Below, piece by piece: positions 1-5,346 of a DNA stretch of 6,605 nt. This DNA comes from Candidatus Bathyarchaeota archaeon (GTDB lineage: Archaea > Thermoproteota > Bathyarchaeia > Bathyarchaeales > Bathycorpusculaceae). The notes under the pieces were generated by a model. The model ran no database searches. It saw only the letters and a program-made list of their open reading frames with translations, and had not been told where the DNA came from. Location of the stretch: NCBI GenBank assembly GCA_030627225.1, contig DAOUSM010000053.1, forward strand, positions 1 through 6,605. The letters are read 5' to 3'. Each line of letters starts with the position of its first letter. Within the stretch, counting starts at the first letter, position 1. Made by a program: the position numbers and the translations under genes.

Positions 1-597
1 AAGCCAGCAAGCTACTGCTGAATCTATTCCTCCACTTAGTAAACAGATGGCTTTAGGTTGGGAGCCGAGTGGAAAACCACTTACACCTTGCAGAGTTTCC
101 GCGAAGACATAGGCATTCTCGTCTCTAACCTCAATGCTCATGGTGAACTGGGGATTTTTCAAATCCACTCGCAAATTTCGGTTTTTGAGCTGTGCTAAAA
201 TTTGTTTTCCAACTTCTTTGCAAACTTCCATGCTTGAGTATGGGTGTTTTCCAACTCTGCGACAGCGAACCGCGAAACTACTTCCATTTTCGAATATGGC
301 GTCTGCTAATTCAACGGTTTTCTGTACTATTTCATTCATGTCAGAAGTTGTTTCTATGGCTGGAGAAACTGAAGAAATACCGAAGATACGTTTTAGTTTG
401 CATGTGGTTTCCTCAACGTTTTTTGTTTTTATGTAGATTCTGCCGCGTTTGTGTATGAGTTTCTCGTAGAGAATACAGTGATGTTTTAAGGTTTTCCTTA
501 TATTTTTCAATAATAATTTTTCGTAAGCTCGTCTCGTCCATTCGCCTTTAATGCCTATTTCTCCGCCAAAGCGAACGATAATGGAATCAAAGTTCAC
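1..597 (-). CDS. thiI: tRNA 4-thiouridine synthase ThiI, N-terminal part (cut by window edge)
   Basis: ThiI adenylates and thiolates uridine 8 of tRNA in the cytoplasm; in many organisms it also feeds sulfur to thiamine synthesis. Reading the minus strand from GTG at 597 gives 199 uninterrupted codons to base 1. Residues 1-55 match the N-terminal ferredoxin-like domain (RFGGEIGIKG near 9-18, then an R-rich helix). Residues 56-168 fit a THUMP tRNA-binding domain, including VRCRRVGKHPYSS near 110-122. GVSGFPLGSQ (171-180) is the usual linker, and SGGIDSAVA (188-196) is the PP-loop ATP motif. The catalytic domain continues outside the window. The start is well fixed because a TAG stop lies in frame directly before the GTG and the N-terminal motif begins within ten residues. 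It is transcribed divergently from the hydrolase gene at 870. Whether a rhodanese domain follows cannot be seen. Confidence 0.93.
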   Translation of the reverse strand, partial: MNFDSIIVRFGGEIGIKGEWTRRAYEKLLLKNIRKTLKHHCILYEKLIHKRGRIYIKTKNVEETTCKLKRIFGISSVSPAIETTSDMNEIVQKTVELADAIFENGSSFAVRCRRVGKHPYSSMEVCKEVGKQILAQLKNRNLRVDLKNPQFTMSIEVRDENAYVFAETLQGVSGFPLGSQPKAICLLSGGIDSAVACWL

Positions 598-615
598 CTA
601 ATCTGACCAACCTGC

Positions 616-622
616 AATAAAA
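616..622 (-). promoter_or_regulatory. possible TATA box for thiI
   Basis: Minus-strand TTTTATT lies 19-25 bases before the GTG start, roughly where a TATA element for a leaderless or near-leaderless archaeal transcript would be. The match is weak and the sequence around it is AT-rich, so this is only a candidate. No convincing SD site precedes the start, which agrees with a short or absent leader. Confidence 0.25.
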
Positions 623-795
623 GGTGAGGAAAATTGGATTTAACGGTTGTGTTCTAAAGTTTCAATCGCACAATTGGAAAAATCATTTCTGTCATTTTTT
701 ATTTTGAAACAGTGTTTTAAGTAGAGGAAGGTCTTATGCCGTGTCTCTCATATGCAAGTCTTTTATTGACGAATATTTAACTTCTTCAAGGAATC

Positions 796-810
796 GTTCA
801 TTTTATGAAC
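796..810. repeat. inverted repeat GTTCAT-TTT-ATGAAC
   Basis: Perfect 6-base arms (796-801 and 805-810) are separated by three T. It lies about 60 bases before the hydrolase ATG and just upstream of the candidate TATA box at 832, a position suited to a regulator site. The arms are short enough to arise by chance in AT-rich DNA, so function is inference. Confidence 0.4.
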
Positions 811-831
811 CTAATGCTTGCTCTCAAATAG

Positions 832-838
832 CATAAAA
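832..838 (+). promoter_or_regulatory. probable TATA box for the MBL-fold hydrolase gene
   Basis: CATAAAA preceded by purine-rich bases (CAAATAG) resembles an archaeal TATA box with a BRE. Its centre is about 35 bases before the ATG at 870, so transcription would begin near 860-865 with a leader of only a few bases. There is no SD site before the ATG, which fits. Confidence 0.4.
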
Positions 839-850
839 CAAAAATCACAT

Positions 851-868
851 AACTGTTATAAAACAGTT
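851..868. repeat. inverted repeat AACTGTT-ATAA-AACAGTT abutting the hydrolase start
   Basis: Perfect 7-base arms (851-857, 862-868) flank ATAA, ending one base before the ATG at 870. If the TATA box is at 832-838, the palindrome covers the transcription start and could be a repressor site. Its centre also contains TTATAAAA, a good TATA match, but that would place initiation inside the gene, beyond the conserved N-terminal strand of the protein. Confidence 0.5.
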
Positions 869-869
869 T

Positions 870-1709
870 ATGAGCTCTCAAGTTGAAATAATCCTTCTTG
901 GAACGGGTGGAGGAAGATTTGCAACAATTACGCAAAAGAGACGTACTGCTGGAATACGTATAATAGGCAACGGCTTAAACATGCATTTAGACCCTGGACC
1001 CGGAGCACTGGTTTACTCGGTTAGCGAAGGATTCGATCCTCAGAAGCTTAACGCTGTTTTTGTTTCACACTCCCATCCAGACCATTATGTTGATGCTGAA
1101 GTTTTAATTGAGGCTATGACGCGGGGTATGACTCGGAAACGTGGAGTGTTAGCCGCTTCTAGAAGTGTCTTAAGTGGAAATGATGTGTGCGAGTCTTCAA
1201 TTTCAAAGTATCATCAGCAAATGCCCGAAGAGAGAATTGAGGCGATGCCGAACATGAAATTTAAAGTTGGCAACTTTAACGTTTTAGTGACTGAAGCAAG
1301 ACACACGGACCCTGACACTGTAGGCTTCAGATTTGAGACCTTGGAGTCTGGAGACTTCGCTTACACAAGTGACACAGAATACTTTGAAGGCATAGGCAAA
1401 TACTATGAAGGCGTGAGGCTTCTCATATTATGCGTAATGAGACCAGCTGGAAAACCATGGAAAGGACACATGACAACAAACGATGCAATAAAAATAATCG
1501 AGGAAACTCATCCTGAACAAGCTGTTTTGACACATTTTGGAATGCAAATGATATTCAAAGGACCAGCAAGAGAGGCAAAGCTAATCGAAGAAAAAACAGG
1601 GATTCCAACGATTGCAGCTGTGGATGGAATGCTGATAGCTTTCGGAGAAACAATAAATGGGCAACGAAAAGCTAGAAGAACTCAGCAAGACTTAAACAAA
1701 TTTTTCTAA
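870..1709 (+). CDS. MBL-fold metallohydrolase, RNase Z-like (COG1234 type)
   Basis: This 279-residue cytoplasmic protein has the metallo-beta-lactamase fold and should use two metal ions, usually zinc. Visible motifs: opening strand IILLGTGGG (7-15); the metal motif HSHPDH (67-72); H145 in ARHTDPDTVGFRFE; D168 in YTSDTEYF; GHMTTNDA (199-206); and HFG with H222. The set and order, including the GHxTxxDA element followed by a late HF motif, match RNase Z and its relatives, which cut tRNA 3' trailers or hydrolyse phosphodiesters. I do not see the long glycine/proline-rich arm that canonical RNase Z uses to grip tRNA; residues 100-125 are a modest helical insert instead. The substrate is therefore uncertain: tRNA 3' processing or another phosphodiesterase are both possible. 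The C-terminal tail is basic. The ATG at 870 is favoured because the conserved strand starts at residue 5. pyrH follows after 53 bases. Confidence 0.85.
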   Translation: MSSQVEIILLGTGGGRFATITQKRRTAGIRIIGNGLNMHLDPGPGALVYSVSEGFDPQKLNAVFVSHSHPDHYVDAEVLIEAMTRGMTRKRGVLAASRSVLSGNDVCESSISKYHQQMPEERIEAMPNMKFKVGNFNVLVTEARHTDPDTVGFRFETLESGDFAYTSDTEYFEGIGKYYEGVRLLILCVMRPAGKPWKGHMTTNDAIKIIEETHPEQAVLTHFGMQMIFKGPAREAKLIEEKTGIPTIAAVDGMLIAFGETINGQRKARRTQQDLNKFF

Positions 1710-1733
1710 AAGTATTTTTAACCAGAAGGTTTG

Positions 1734-1740
1734 TATAATA
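1734..1740 (+). promoter_or_regulatory. probable TATA box for pyrH
   Basis: TATAATA is centred about 26 bases before the ATG at 1763, the spacing expected of a leaderless archaeal promoter. A T5 run at 1715-1719, just after the hydrolase stop codon, may end the upstream transcript. Together they suggest pyrH can be transcribed separately from the hydrolase gene. Confidence 0.5.
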
Positions 1741-1762
1741 TGCGGTAAGGAATGTAAAGTTT

Positions 1763-2437
1763 ATGCGGATTGTGCTACGAATAGGTGGCTCTGTCGTCGC
1801 TTCCCCAATCAATCCAGCCCTAATCAACGAGTATGTGAACTTATTGGAGGATTTGAAGAAGCAGGGATATGAAGTGGCGGTTGTTGTTGGTGGCGGCGCC
1901 CTAGCAAGAGAATTCATCAAGGTTGCGAAAAATTTGGGACTTGATGAAAACGCTCAAGATGAGGTTGCAATTTCTGTTTCAAGAATTTTCGCTCAACTTT
2001 TCCTTAAAAAACTCGGGGAATTAGGCTGCAAAGCCATCCCATTAACAATTGAAGATGCTGTAAAATGTTTACATGAAGGAAAAATTGCAGTTATGGGCGG
2101 TTTAAAACCGGGCATGACCACGGATGCGGTCGCGGCGTTAATTGTTGAACAAGTAAATGCTGAATTGTTCATCAAAGCCACAGACCAGGAAGGCATCTAC
2201 GATAAAGACCCTAGAAAGTACGCGGATGCTGTTAAGCTTGAACATTTAAGTTTCGAAGATTTACCCCGTGTATTCGCTGAAGATGAGCACAAGGCTGGAA
2301 TACATCAGATTCTCGACCCGGAGGCTATCAAAATTCTTGAAAAGGGACGGGTTAAAGTTGTTGTTGTGAACGGGTTTAAACCTAAAAATGTTTTGTTAGC
2401 TGTTAAAGGAGAAAATGTTGGAACGCTGATTGCGTAA
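1763..2437 (+). CDS. pyrH: UMP kinase (archaeal type)
   Basis: UMP kinase converts UMP and ATP to UDP and ADP in the pyrimidine pathway and acts as a cytoplasmic oligomer. The 224-residue product belongs to the amino acid kinase family and has the length usual for archaeal UMP kinases. Seen in order: phosphate-binding RIGGS (6-10), VVVGGGALAREF (40-51), the nucleotide and acceptor loop GGLKPGMTTDAVAA (112-125), KATDQEGIYDKDPRKY (138-153), and VVVNGFKP (200-207). The archaeal-style GGxxPGxTTDA element distinguishes it from acetylglutamate and aspartate kinases. No truncation or missing key residue is apparent. The ATG at 1763 leaves only MRIVL before the first glycine loop, as is normal for the family. 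A weak purine stretch (GGTAAGGA, 1744-1751) lies upstream, but a leaderless start is more likely. Confidence 0.95.
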   Translation: MRIVLRIGGSVVASPINPALINEYVNLLEDLKKQGYEVAVVVGGGALAREFIKVAKNLGLDENAQDEVAISVSRIFAQLFLKKLGELGCKAIPLTIEDAVKCLHEGKIAVMGGLKPGMTTDAVAALIVEQVNAELFIKATDQEGIYDKDPRKYADAVKLEHLSFEDLPRVFAEDEHKAGIHQILDPEAIKILEKGRVKVVVVNGFKPKNVLLAVKGENVGTLIA

Positions 2438-2447
2438 TGTATTTTGC

Positions 2448-2464
2448 TGAACGTTTTTGAACGT
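2448..2464 (+). repeat. direct repeat TGAACGT x2, 10-base period
   Basis: TGAACGT occurs at 2448-2454 and 2458-2464 with three T between, so the copies lie on the same face of the helix. They end about five bases before the TATA box of the regulator gene, close to where BRE or activator contacts fall. The T5 run 2454-2458 could also act as a weak pyrH terminator. Confidence 0.45.
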
Positions 2465-2468
2465 AAAG

Positions 2469-2476
2469 CTTATATG
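2469..2476 (+). promoter_or_regulatory. probable TATA box for the PadR-family gene
   Basis: CTTATATG is a good archaeal TATA-like octamer. Its centre is about 42 bases before the ATG at 2515, putting transcription start near 2498-2500 and leaving a leader of about 15 bases that includes the GGTGAT ribosome site. Flanking repeats lie on both sides. Confidence 0.5.
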
Positions 2477-2484
2477 TCACGTAT

Positions 2485-2514
2485 GATATCAAGTGCGATA
2501 TCGCTGGTGATATT
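2485..2514 (+). repeat. GATATC/GATATC/GATATT repeats, 12-base period; candidate operator
   Basis: GATATC at 2485-2490 and 2497-2502 and GATATT at 2509-2514 recur at exactly 12 bases. GATATC is itself a palindrome, so the first pair also forms a two-fold symmetric site. The array lies between the TATA box and the ATG, over the expected transcription start, the classic position for self-repression by the encoded PadR-family protein. That it binds there is inference. Confidence 0.5.
2506..2511 (+). promoter_or_regulatory. ribosome binding site GGTGAT for the PadR-family gene
   Basis: GGTGAT matches the archaeal SD core (GGAGGTGAT) and sits three bases before the ATG at 2515, somewhat close. It overlaps the third GATAT repeat, so a protein or structure at the repeats could also affect translation. 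Confidence 0.5.
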
Positions 2515-3327
2515 ATGTTTCAACGTCGCACTGAAATTAGAAAAAGGCTGCTCAGACTCATCGAAAAGTTCCGTGAGAAGGGAGCCGTTAGTTCTGATAA
2601 GGCAATGAGTATCGAGGAGTTGAATCTTCCGCCCAAATTCAAAGAGTTAATGAAAGGACGCTTAGGACGGTTAGGCATTTTCGTAGAGGTGGATGGCAAA
2701 TATTACCTATCAGAGGAAAGGTTGAAGGAAGTTAAGGAACAACACTTGATGTTTGAGCATCCACCGCATCCATGGCATCCACCACGTCCATTCAAACGCT
2801 GGATAAGACATACTGCATGTGTCCCAAAAGGCTTCTTGAGATACTACGTGGTTAAACTGTTGAAGGAGAAACCTATGTCGGGATCAGAGATAATGGAGGA
2901 AATTGAAAGGGAAACGGGTGGACGTTGGAAACCAAGTCCCGGCTCAGTCTATCCGCTTCTAGCGTGGCTCCAAGACGACGGTTACACAAAAGAGCTACCA
3001 ACAGAAGAAGGCGGAATAAAACGTTACAAGCTTACAGAGAAAGGTGAGAGATTCTTTGAAGAACAAATAAAACTAGAAGAAAGACTACGAAAAAAGTTAG
3101 AGTTTCTCGCACCCTTGCCCTTTGGCGGATTCTGGTTTAGCTTTCATCCAGAGAAATTACAGGAAATTCAAGAACCTGCCAGACGGTTTACTAGAGCACT
3201 TTTCAATCTTAAAATAGCTTTACAGGAAAATTTGACGGAGCAAGCATTAAAAGAGGTCAAGGAATTTTTGAATAGCACCGCTGAAAGAATTGAGGAAATA
3301 AGCAAGAAAATTAAAGAAGGAAAGTGA
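2515..3327 (+). CDS. PadR-family transcriptional regulator with extra N-terminal domain
   Basis: The 270-residue product is longer than usual PadR proteins (about 110-190 residues). Residues 104-182 form the PadR winged helix: GFLRYYVVKLLKEKPMSG, then EIMEEIERETGGRWKPSPGSVYPLLAWLQDDGY and a wing ending in KRYKLTEKGERFF. Residues 1-75 are a separate, helix-rich unit ending GIFVEVDGKYYLSEE, which could be another winged helix. Residues 77-99 are a His/Pro-rich, Arg-containing linker (H77, H82, H85, H88, H99). The C-terminal part (183-270) is helical, with FGGFWFSF at 203-210, and probably dimerises. PadR proteins usually repress nearby transporter or detoxification genes until a ligand binds. 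Its stop codon directly abuts the next ATG, and an ABC exporter pair follows. The repeats before the gene suggest self-control. The ligand is unknown. Confidence 0.88.
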   Translation: MFQRRTEIRKRLLRLIEKFREKGAVSSDKAMSIEELNLPPKFKELMKGRLGRLGIFVEVDGKYYLSEERLKEVKEQHLMFEHPPHPWHPPRPFKRWIRHTACVPKGFLRYYVVKLLKEKPMSGSEIMEEIERETGGRWKPSPGSVYPLLAWLQDDGYTKELPTEEGGIKRYKLTEKGERFFEEQIKLEERLRKKLEFLAPLPFGGFWFSFHPEKLQEIQEPARRFTRALFNLKIALQENLTEQALKEVKEFLNSTAERIEEISKKIKEGK

Positions 3328-3491
3328 ATGACTGAAGATGTGATAATGGCTGAGGGTTTAACTAAAGTTTTTAACAAAAGCCTAGTGGCGGTTGACCACG
3401 TAAATTTCAATGTTAAGGAAGGTGAAATCTTCGGTTTTCTGGGTTCTAATGGGCTGGAAAAACGACAACCATTAACATGCTAATAACCACC
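3328..3491 (+). pseudogene. remnant of an ABC-2 type transporter ATPase gene (frameshifted and truncated)
   Basis: From ATG 3328, directly after the regulator's stop and with AAGG at 3317-3320 as ribosome site, codons read as the front of a drug-resistance or ABC-2 type ATPase: [35 protein letters not shown]. At 3451-3455 the frame breaks. The Walker A codons for [11 protein letters not shown] are present one base out of frame, as if GGGG had become GGG. The original frame therefore ends at TAA 3481-3483 as a 51-codon product with no Walker A lysine in place. In the restored frame family likeness ends near TT at 3486-3491, and a stop follows at 3513. About three quarters of the ATPase, including signature and Walker B, is missing, as is any permease. 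A sequencing error could explain the missing base but not the missing body. Confidence 0.85.
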
Positions 3492-3503
3492 GCGGTAAAT
3501 AAC

Positions 3504-3516
3504 TATAACGTATAAC
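3504..3516 (+). promoter_or_regulatory. tandem TATAAC boxes, candidate exporter promoter
   Basis: TATAAC at 3504-3509 and 3511-3516 repeat with one G between. The first copy is centred about 29 bases before the ATG at 3535 and the second about 22, so either could direct transcription of the exporter genes independently of the regulator gene. The remnant's reading frames end here, so the 3484-3534 gap is mostly promoter. Confidence 0.4.
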
Positions 3517-3519
3517 AAA

Positions 3520-3525
3520 GGGGTG
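3520..3525 (+). promoter_or_regulatory. ribosome binding site GGGGTG deciding the exporter start
   Basis: GGGGTG is a good SD-like site nine bases before ATG 3535. It overlaps the alternative in-frame GTG at 3523, which has only a weak AAAG before it. This favours ATG 3535 as the start. Confidence 0.45.
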
Positions 3526-3534
3526 TCTGCACGA

Positions 3535-5346
3535 ATGGGCACTTTCACACGTATCTGTCGATATATTTCAAAGAATTGGCCGCTTTTCCTAGTTAGTGTA
3601 GCTTGCATGCTTGTTAGTACATTTTTAAGTGTGCAAATTCCTCTCTTAACCAGAGCCGCCATTGACGACGTGATTACTCCGCTTGCTGAGGGCAAATTAG
3701 ATGTTGCATTAGGCAGGAATATGCTTTTTATTTTAATGTTGGAAATTATAGGTCTCACAGTGGTAGTTGGCTTGTTTTCTTTCATTCAGCGGTATGCAAA
3801 CACTTACTTCTCTCAAAAAGTGGTCTACGATATCAGAAACGATGTATTTGCTTCTTTGCAGAATCAAAGTTTTGCTTTTTACGACAGGACCCCCACAGGT
3901 CAGCTTTTGACGAAAGTAACAACTGACATGGATAGAGTAGGCAGGTTTGTAGGTTTCCAACTAGATCGTCTCATAAGCTCCATTATCCTCCTTGTTGCAA
4001 CCTTGTATACTATGCTTTCCATCAACACTATGCTTACCCTGTTCCTTCTGCCAATAATGCCTCTTCTATTTGCTACCTTCTATTCATTTGGAGGAAAGAT
4101 ACGGCCACTCTTTACTCAGATGCGTGAACAATACGGCAACTTAACCTCTGTCTTACATGAAGCCATCGTAGGAATCAGGGTTGTAAGAGCCTTTGCGCAG
4201 GAAGACTTTGAAAGAAAAAAGTTCGAGTCTAAGAATGACGAGTACTTTCAAACAGCGTTAGCCTCAGCTAAAATTAGGGCGTTCTACATGCCTCTCATAG
4301 GTTTTCTCATAGGATTAGGCACAATCATAATCTTTTGCTACGGAGGGTTCGAAGTAATCAATGGAACGTTGACTATTGGAGCTTTAGTTGCGTTCACCGC
4401 ATACTTAGCGATGCTGGTTATGCCCATGCGTTTCTTTGGCATGTTCATATCCGGTTATCACCTAACAATGGCTGCTGGCGCTAGGGTCTTTGAAGTTGTA
4501 GATGCTGAGACAGAGATAAAGGAGAAACCACATGCAGTGACGATGCCCAAATTAAAGGGGCACGTGAAATTTGAAAACGTCTCTTTCGGCTACGAAAAAG
4601 GTAGATCTATTTTAAAGAACATAACCTTTGAAGCAAAGCCTAGAGAAACCGTAGCCCTTCTGGGAGCAACGGGTTCTGGAAAAAGCACTATTATCCGTCT
4701 TATCCCCCGTTTTTATGATGTAACTTCAGGAAAAATCACAGTCGACGGCTATGACGTTAGAGATGTTAATCTCAGGTCTCTTCGAAAACAAATAGGCATA
4801 GTTGCACAAGAAACGTTCCTCTTCGCCATGACTATAAAGGAGAACATAGCCTATGGTAAACCGAAAGCCAAAATGGACGAAATAATTGCGGCAGCAAAGG
4901 TTGCAAGAGCTCACGAGTTCATTTCAGCCTTTCCCCGCGGCTATGACTCAGGGGTTGGGGAGAGAGGGGTAACTCTTTCAGGTGGTCAAAGGCAAAGAAT
5001 AGCTATAGCAAGGGCTTTGCTGATGGATCCAAGGATACTCATTTTAGACGATTCAACTTCAAGCGTTGATGTGGAAACTGAGTATGAGATTCAGCAGGCT
5101 TTACAGGCCTTGCTTAAGAACAGAACTGCTTTTGTGATCACTCAGCGAGTTTCAACAATTAGAAACGCGGATAAAATTATTGTTCTTGAAAAAGGAGAGA
5201 TCGTGGAAGAGGGCACTCATGAGGCTCTTATGACGAAGAAGGGAGCCTATTATCAGATTTACCAGACTCTATATGAAACACAGAAGCCAATTGTTGAAGC
5301 CGTTTCTGTGCGTGGGTCCTTGAAACAGGAGGAAACTAAGCAATGA
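3535..5346 (+). CDS. heterodimeric ABC exporter subunit with degenerate ATP site
   Basis: This complete 603-residue half transporter has an N-terminal six-helix membrane domain and a C-terminal ATPase (type IV exporter, MdlA/LmrC/BmrC-like). Membrane segments are near 15-37, 63-85, 146-163, 166-186, 253-274 and 282-306. In the ATPase: aromatic Y353 in VSFGYEKG, Walker A GATGSGKST (377-385), Q-loop Q425 in VAQET, intact LSGGQ (481-485), Walker B ILILDD ending at 506, D-loop SVD (510-512), then ITQRVST. The usual catalytic Glu is Asp506 and the switch His is Gln537. Known heterodimeric exporters have one such weak site and one active site built with the partner. Its intact LSGGQ would serve the partner's site. 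The substrate is unknown; lipids, peptides or drugs are typical. Four extra residues are possible if GTG 3523 is used. Its stop overlaps the partner's start by four bases. Confidence 0.93.
   Translation: MGTFTRICRYISKNWPLFLVSVACMLVSTFLSVQIPLLTRAAIDDVITPLAEGKLDVALGRNMLFILMLEIIGLTVVVGLFSFIQRYANTYFSQKVVYDIRNDVFASLQNQSFAFYDRTPTGQLLTKVTTDMDRVGRFVGFQLDRLISSIILLVATLYTMLSINTMLTLFLLPIMPLLFATFYSFGGKIRPLFTQMREQYGNLTSVLHEAIVGIRVVRAFAQEDFERKKFESKNDEYFQTALASAKIRAFYMPLIGFLIGLGTIIIFCYGGFEVINGTLTIGALVAFTAYLAMLVMPMRFFGMFISGYHLTMAAGARVFEVVDAETEIKEKPHAVTMPKLKGHVKFENVSFGYEKGRSILKNITFEAKPRETVALLGATGSGKSTIIRLIPRFYDVTSGKITVDGYDVRDVNLRSLRKQIGIVAQETFLFAMTIKENIAYGKPKAKMDEIIAAAKVARAHEFISAFPRGYDSGVGERGVTLSGGQRQRIAIARALLMDPRILILDDSTSSVDVETEYEIQQALQALLKNRTAFVITQRVSTIRNADKIIVLEKGEIVEEGTHEALMTKKGAYYQIYQTLYETQKPIVEAVSVRGSLKQEETKQ
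5327..5332 (+). promoter_or_regulatory. ribosome binding site AGGAGG for the second exporter subunit
   Basis: AGGAGG lies inside the end of the first subunit gene, ten bases before ATG 5343. It is a strong SD match and supports the start that gives the unusual Gly/Pro-rich leader rather than the internal ATG at 5460. Confidence 0.6.

Larger units (their letters stand above)
598..869. other. divergent intergenic region between thiI and the hydrolase gene
   Basis: This AT-rich spacer separates two divergent genes and must hold both promoters. The longest plus-strand reading frame noticed by eye is about 14 codons (from ATG at 734) and has no support. I found no tRNA or CRISPR repeat unit. The only structured elements are two short perfect inverted repeats at 796-810 and 851-868, both nearer the hydrolase gene, and TATA-like boxes on each strand. 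Confidence 0.6.

Noticed and set aside
134..458. Two overlapping plus-strand open frames of 88-100 codons
   Set aside because: They lie opposite thiI, whose minus-strand reading has clear family motifs throughout; the plus-strand products show no recognisable domain.
659..668. GTTTCAATCG, resembling part of some archaeal CRISPR repeats
   Set aside because: Only one copy is present, with no repeated unit or regular spacing around it.
1715..1719. T5 run after the hydrolase stop as a terminator
   Set aside because: Plausible for archaea, but such runs are common in this AT-rich DNA and nothing else marks the site, so it is mentioned only under the pyrH promoter.
1672..2196. Minus-strand open frames across the hydrolase end and pyrH
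   Set aside because: They are antisense to well-supported genes, with low-complexity Ser/Thr-rich products and no motif.
3168..3410. Minus-strand frame across the regulator's end and the remnant
   Set aside because: It is antisense to the regulator and to the ATPase remnant, with no recognisable domain.
3523..3525. GTG as the start of the first exporter subunit
   Set aside because: It overlaps the GGGGTG ribosome site that is well placed for ATG 3535; the four added residues carry no conserved feature.
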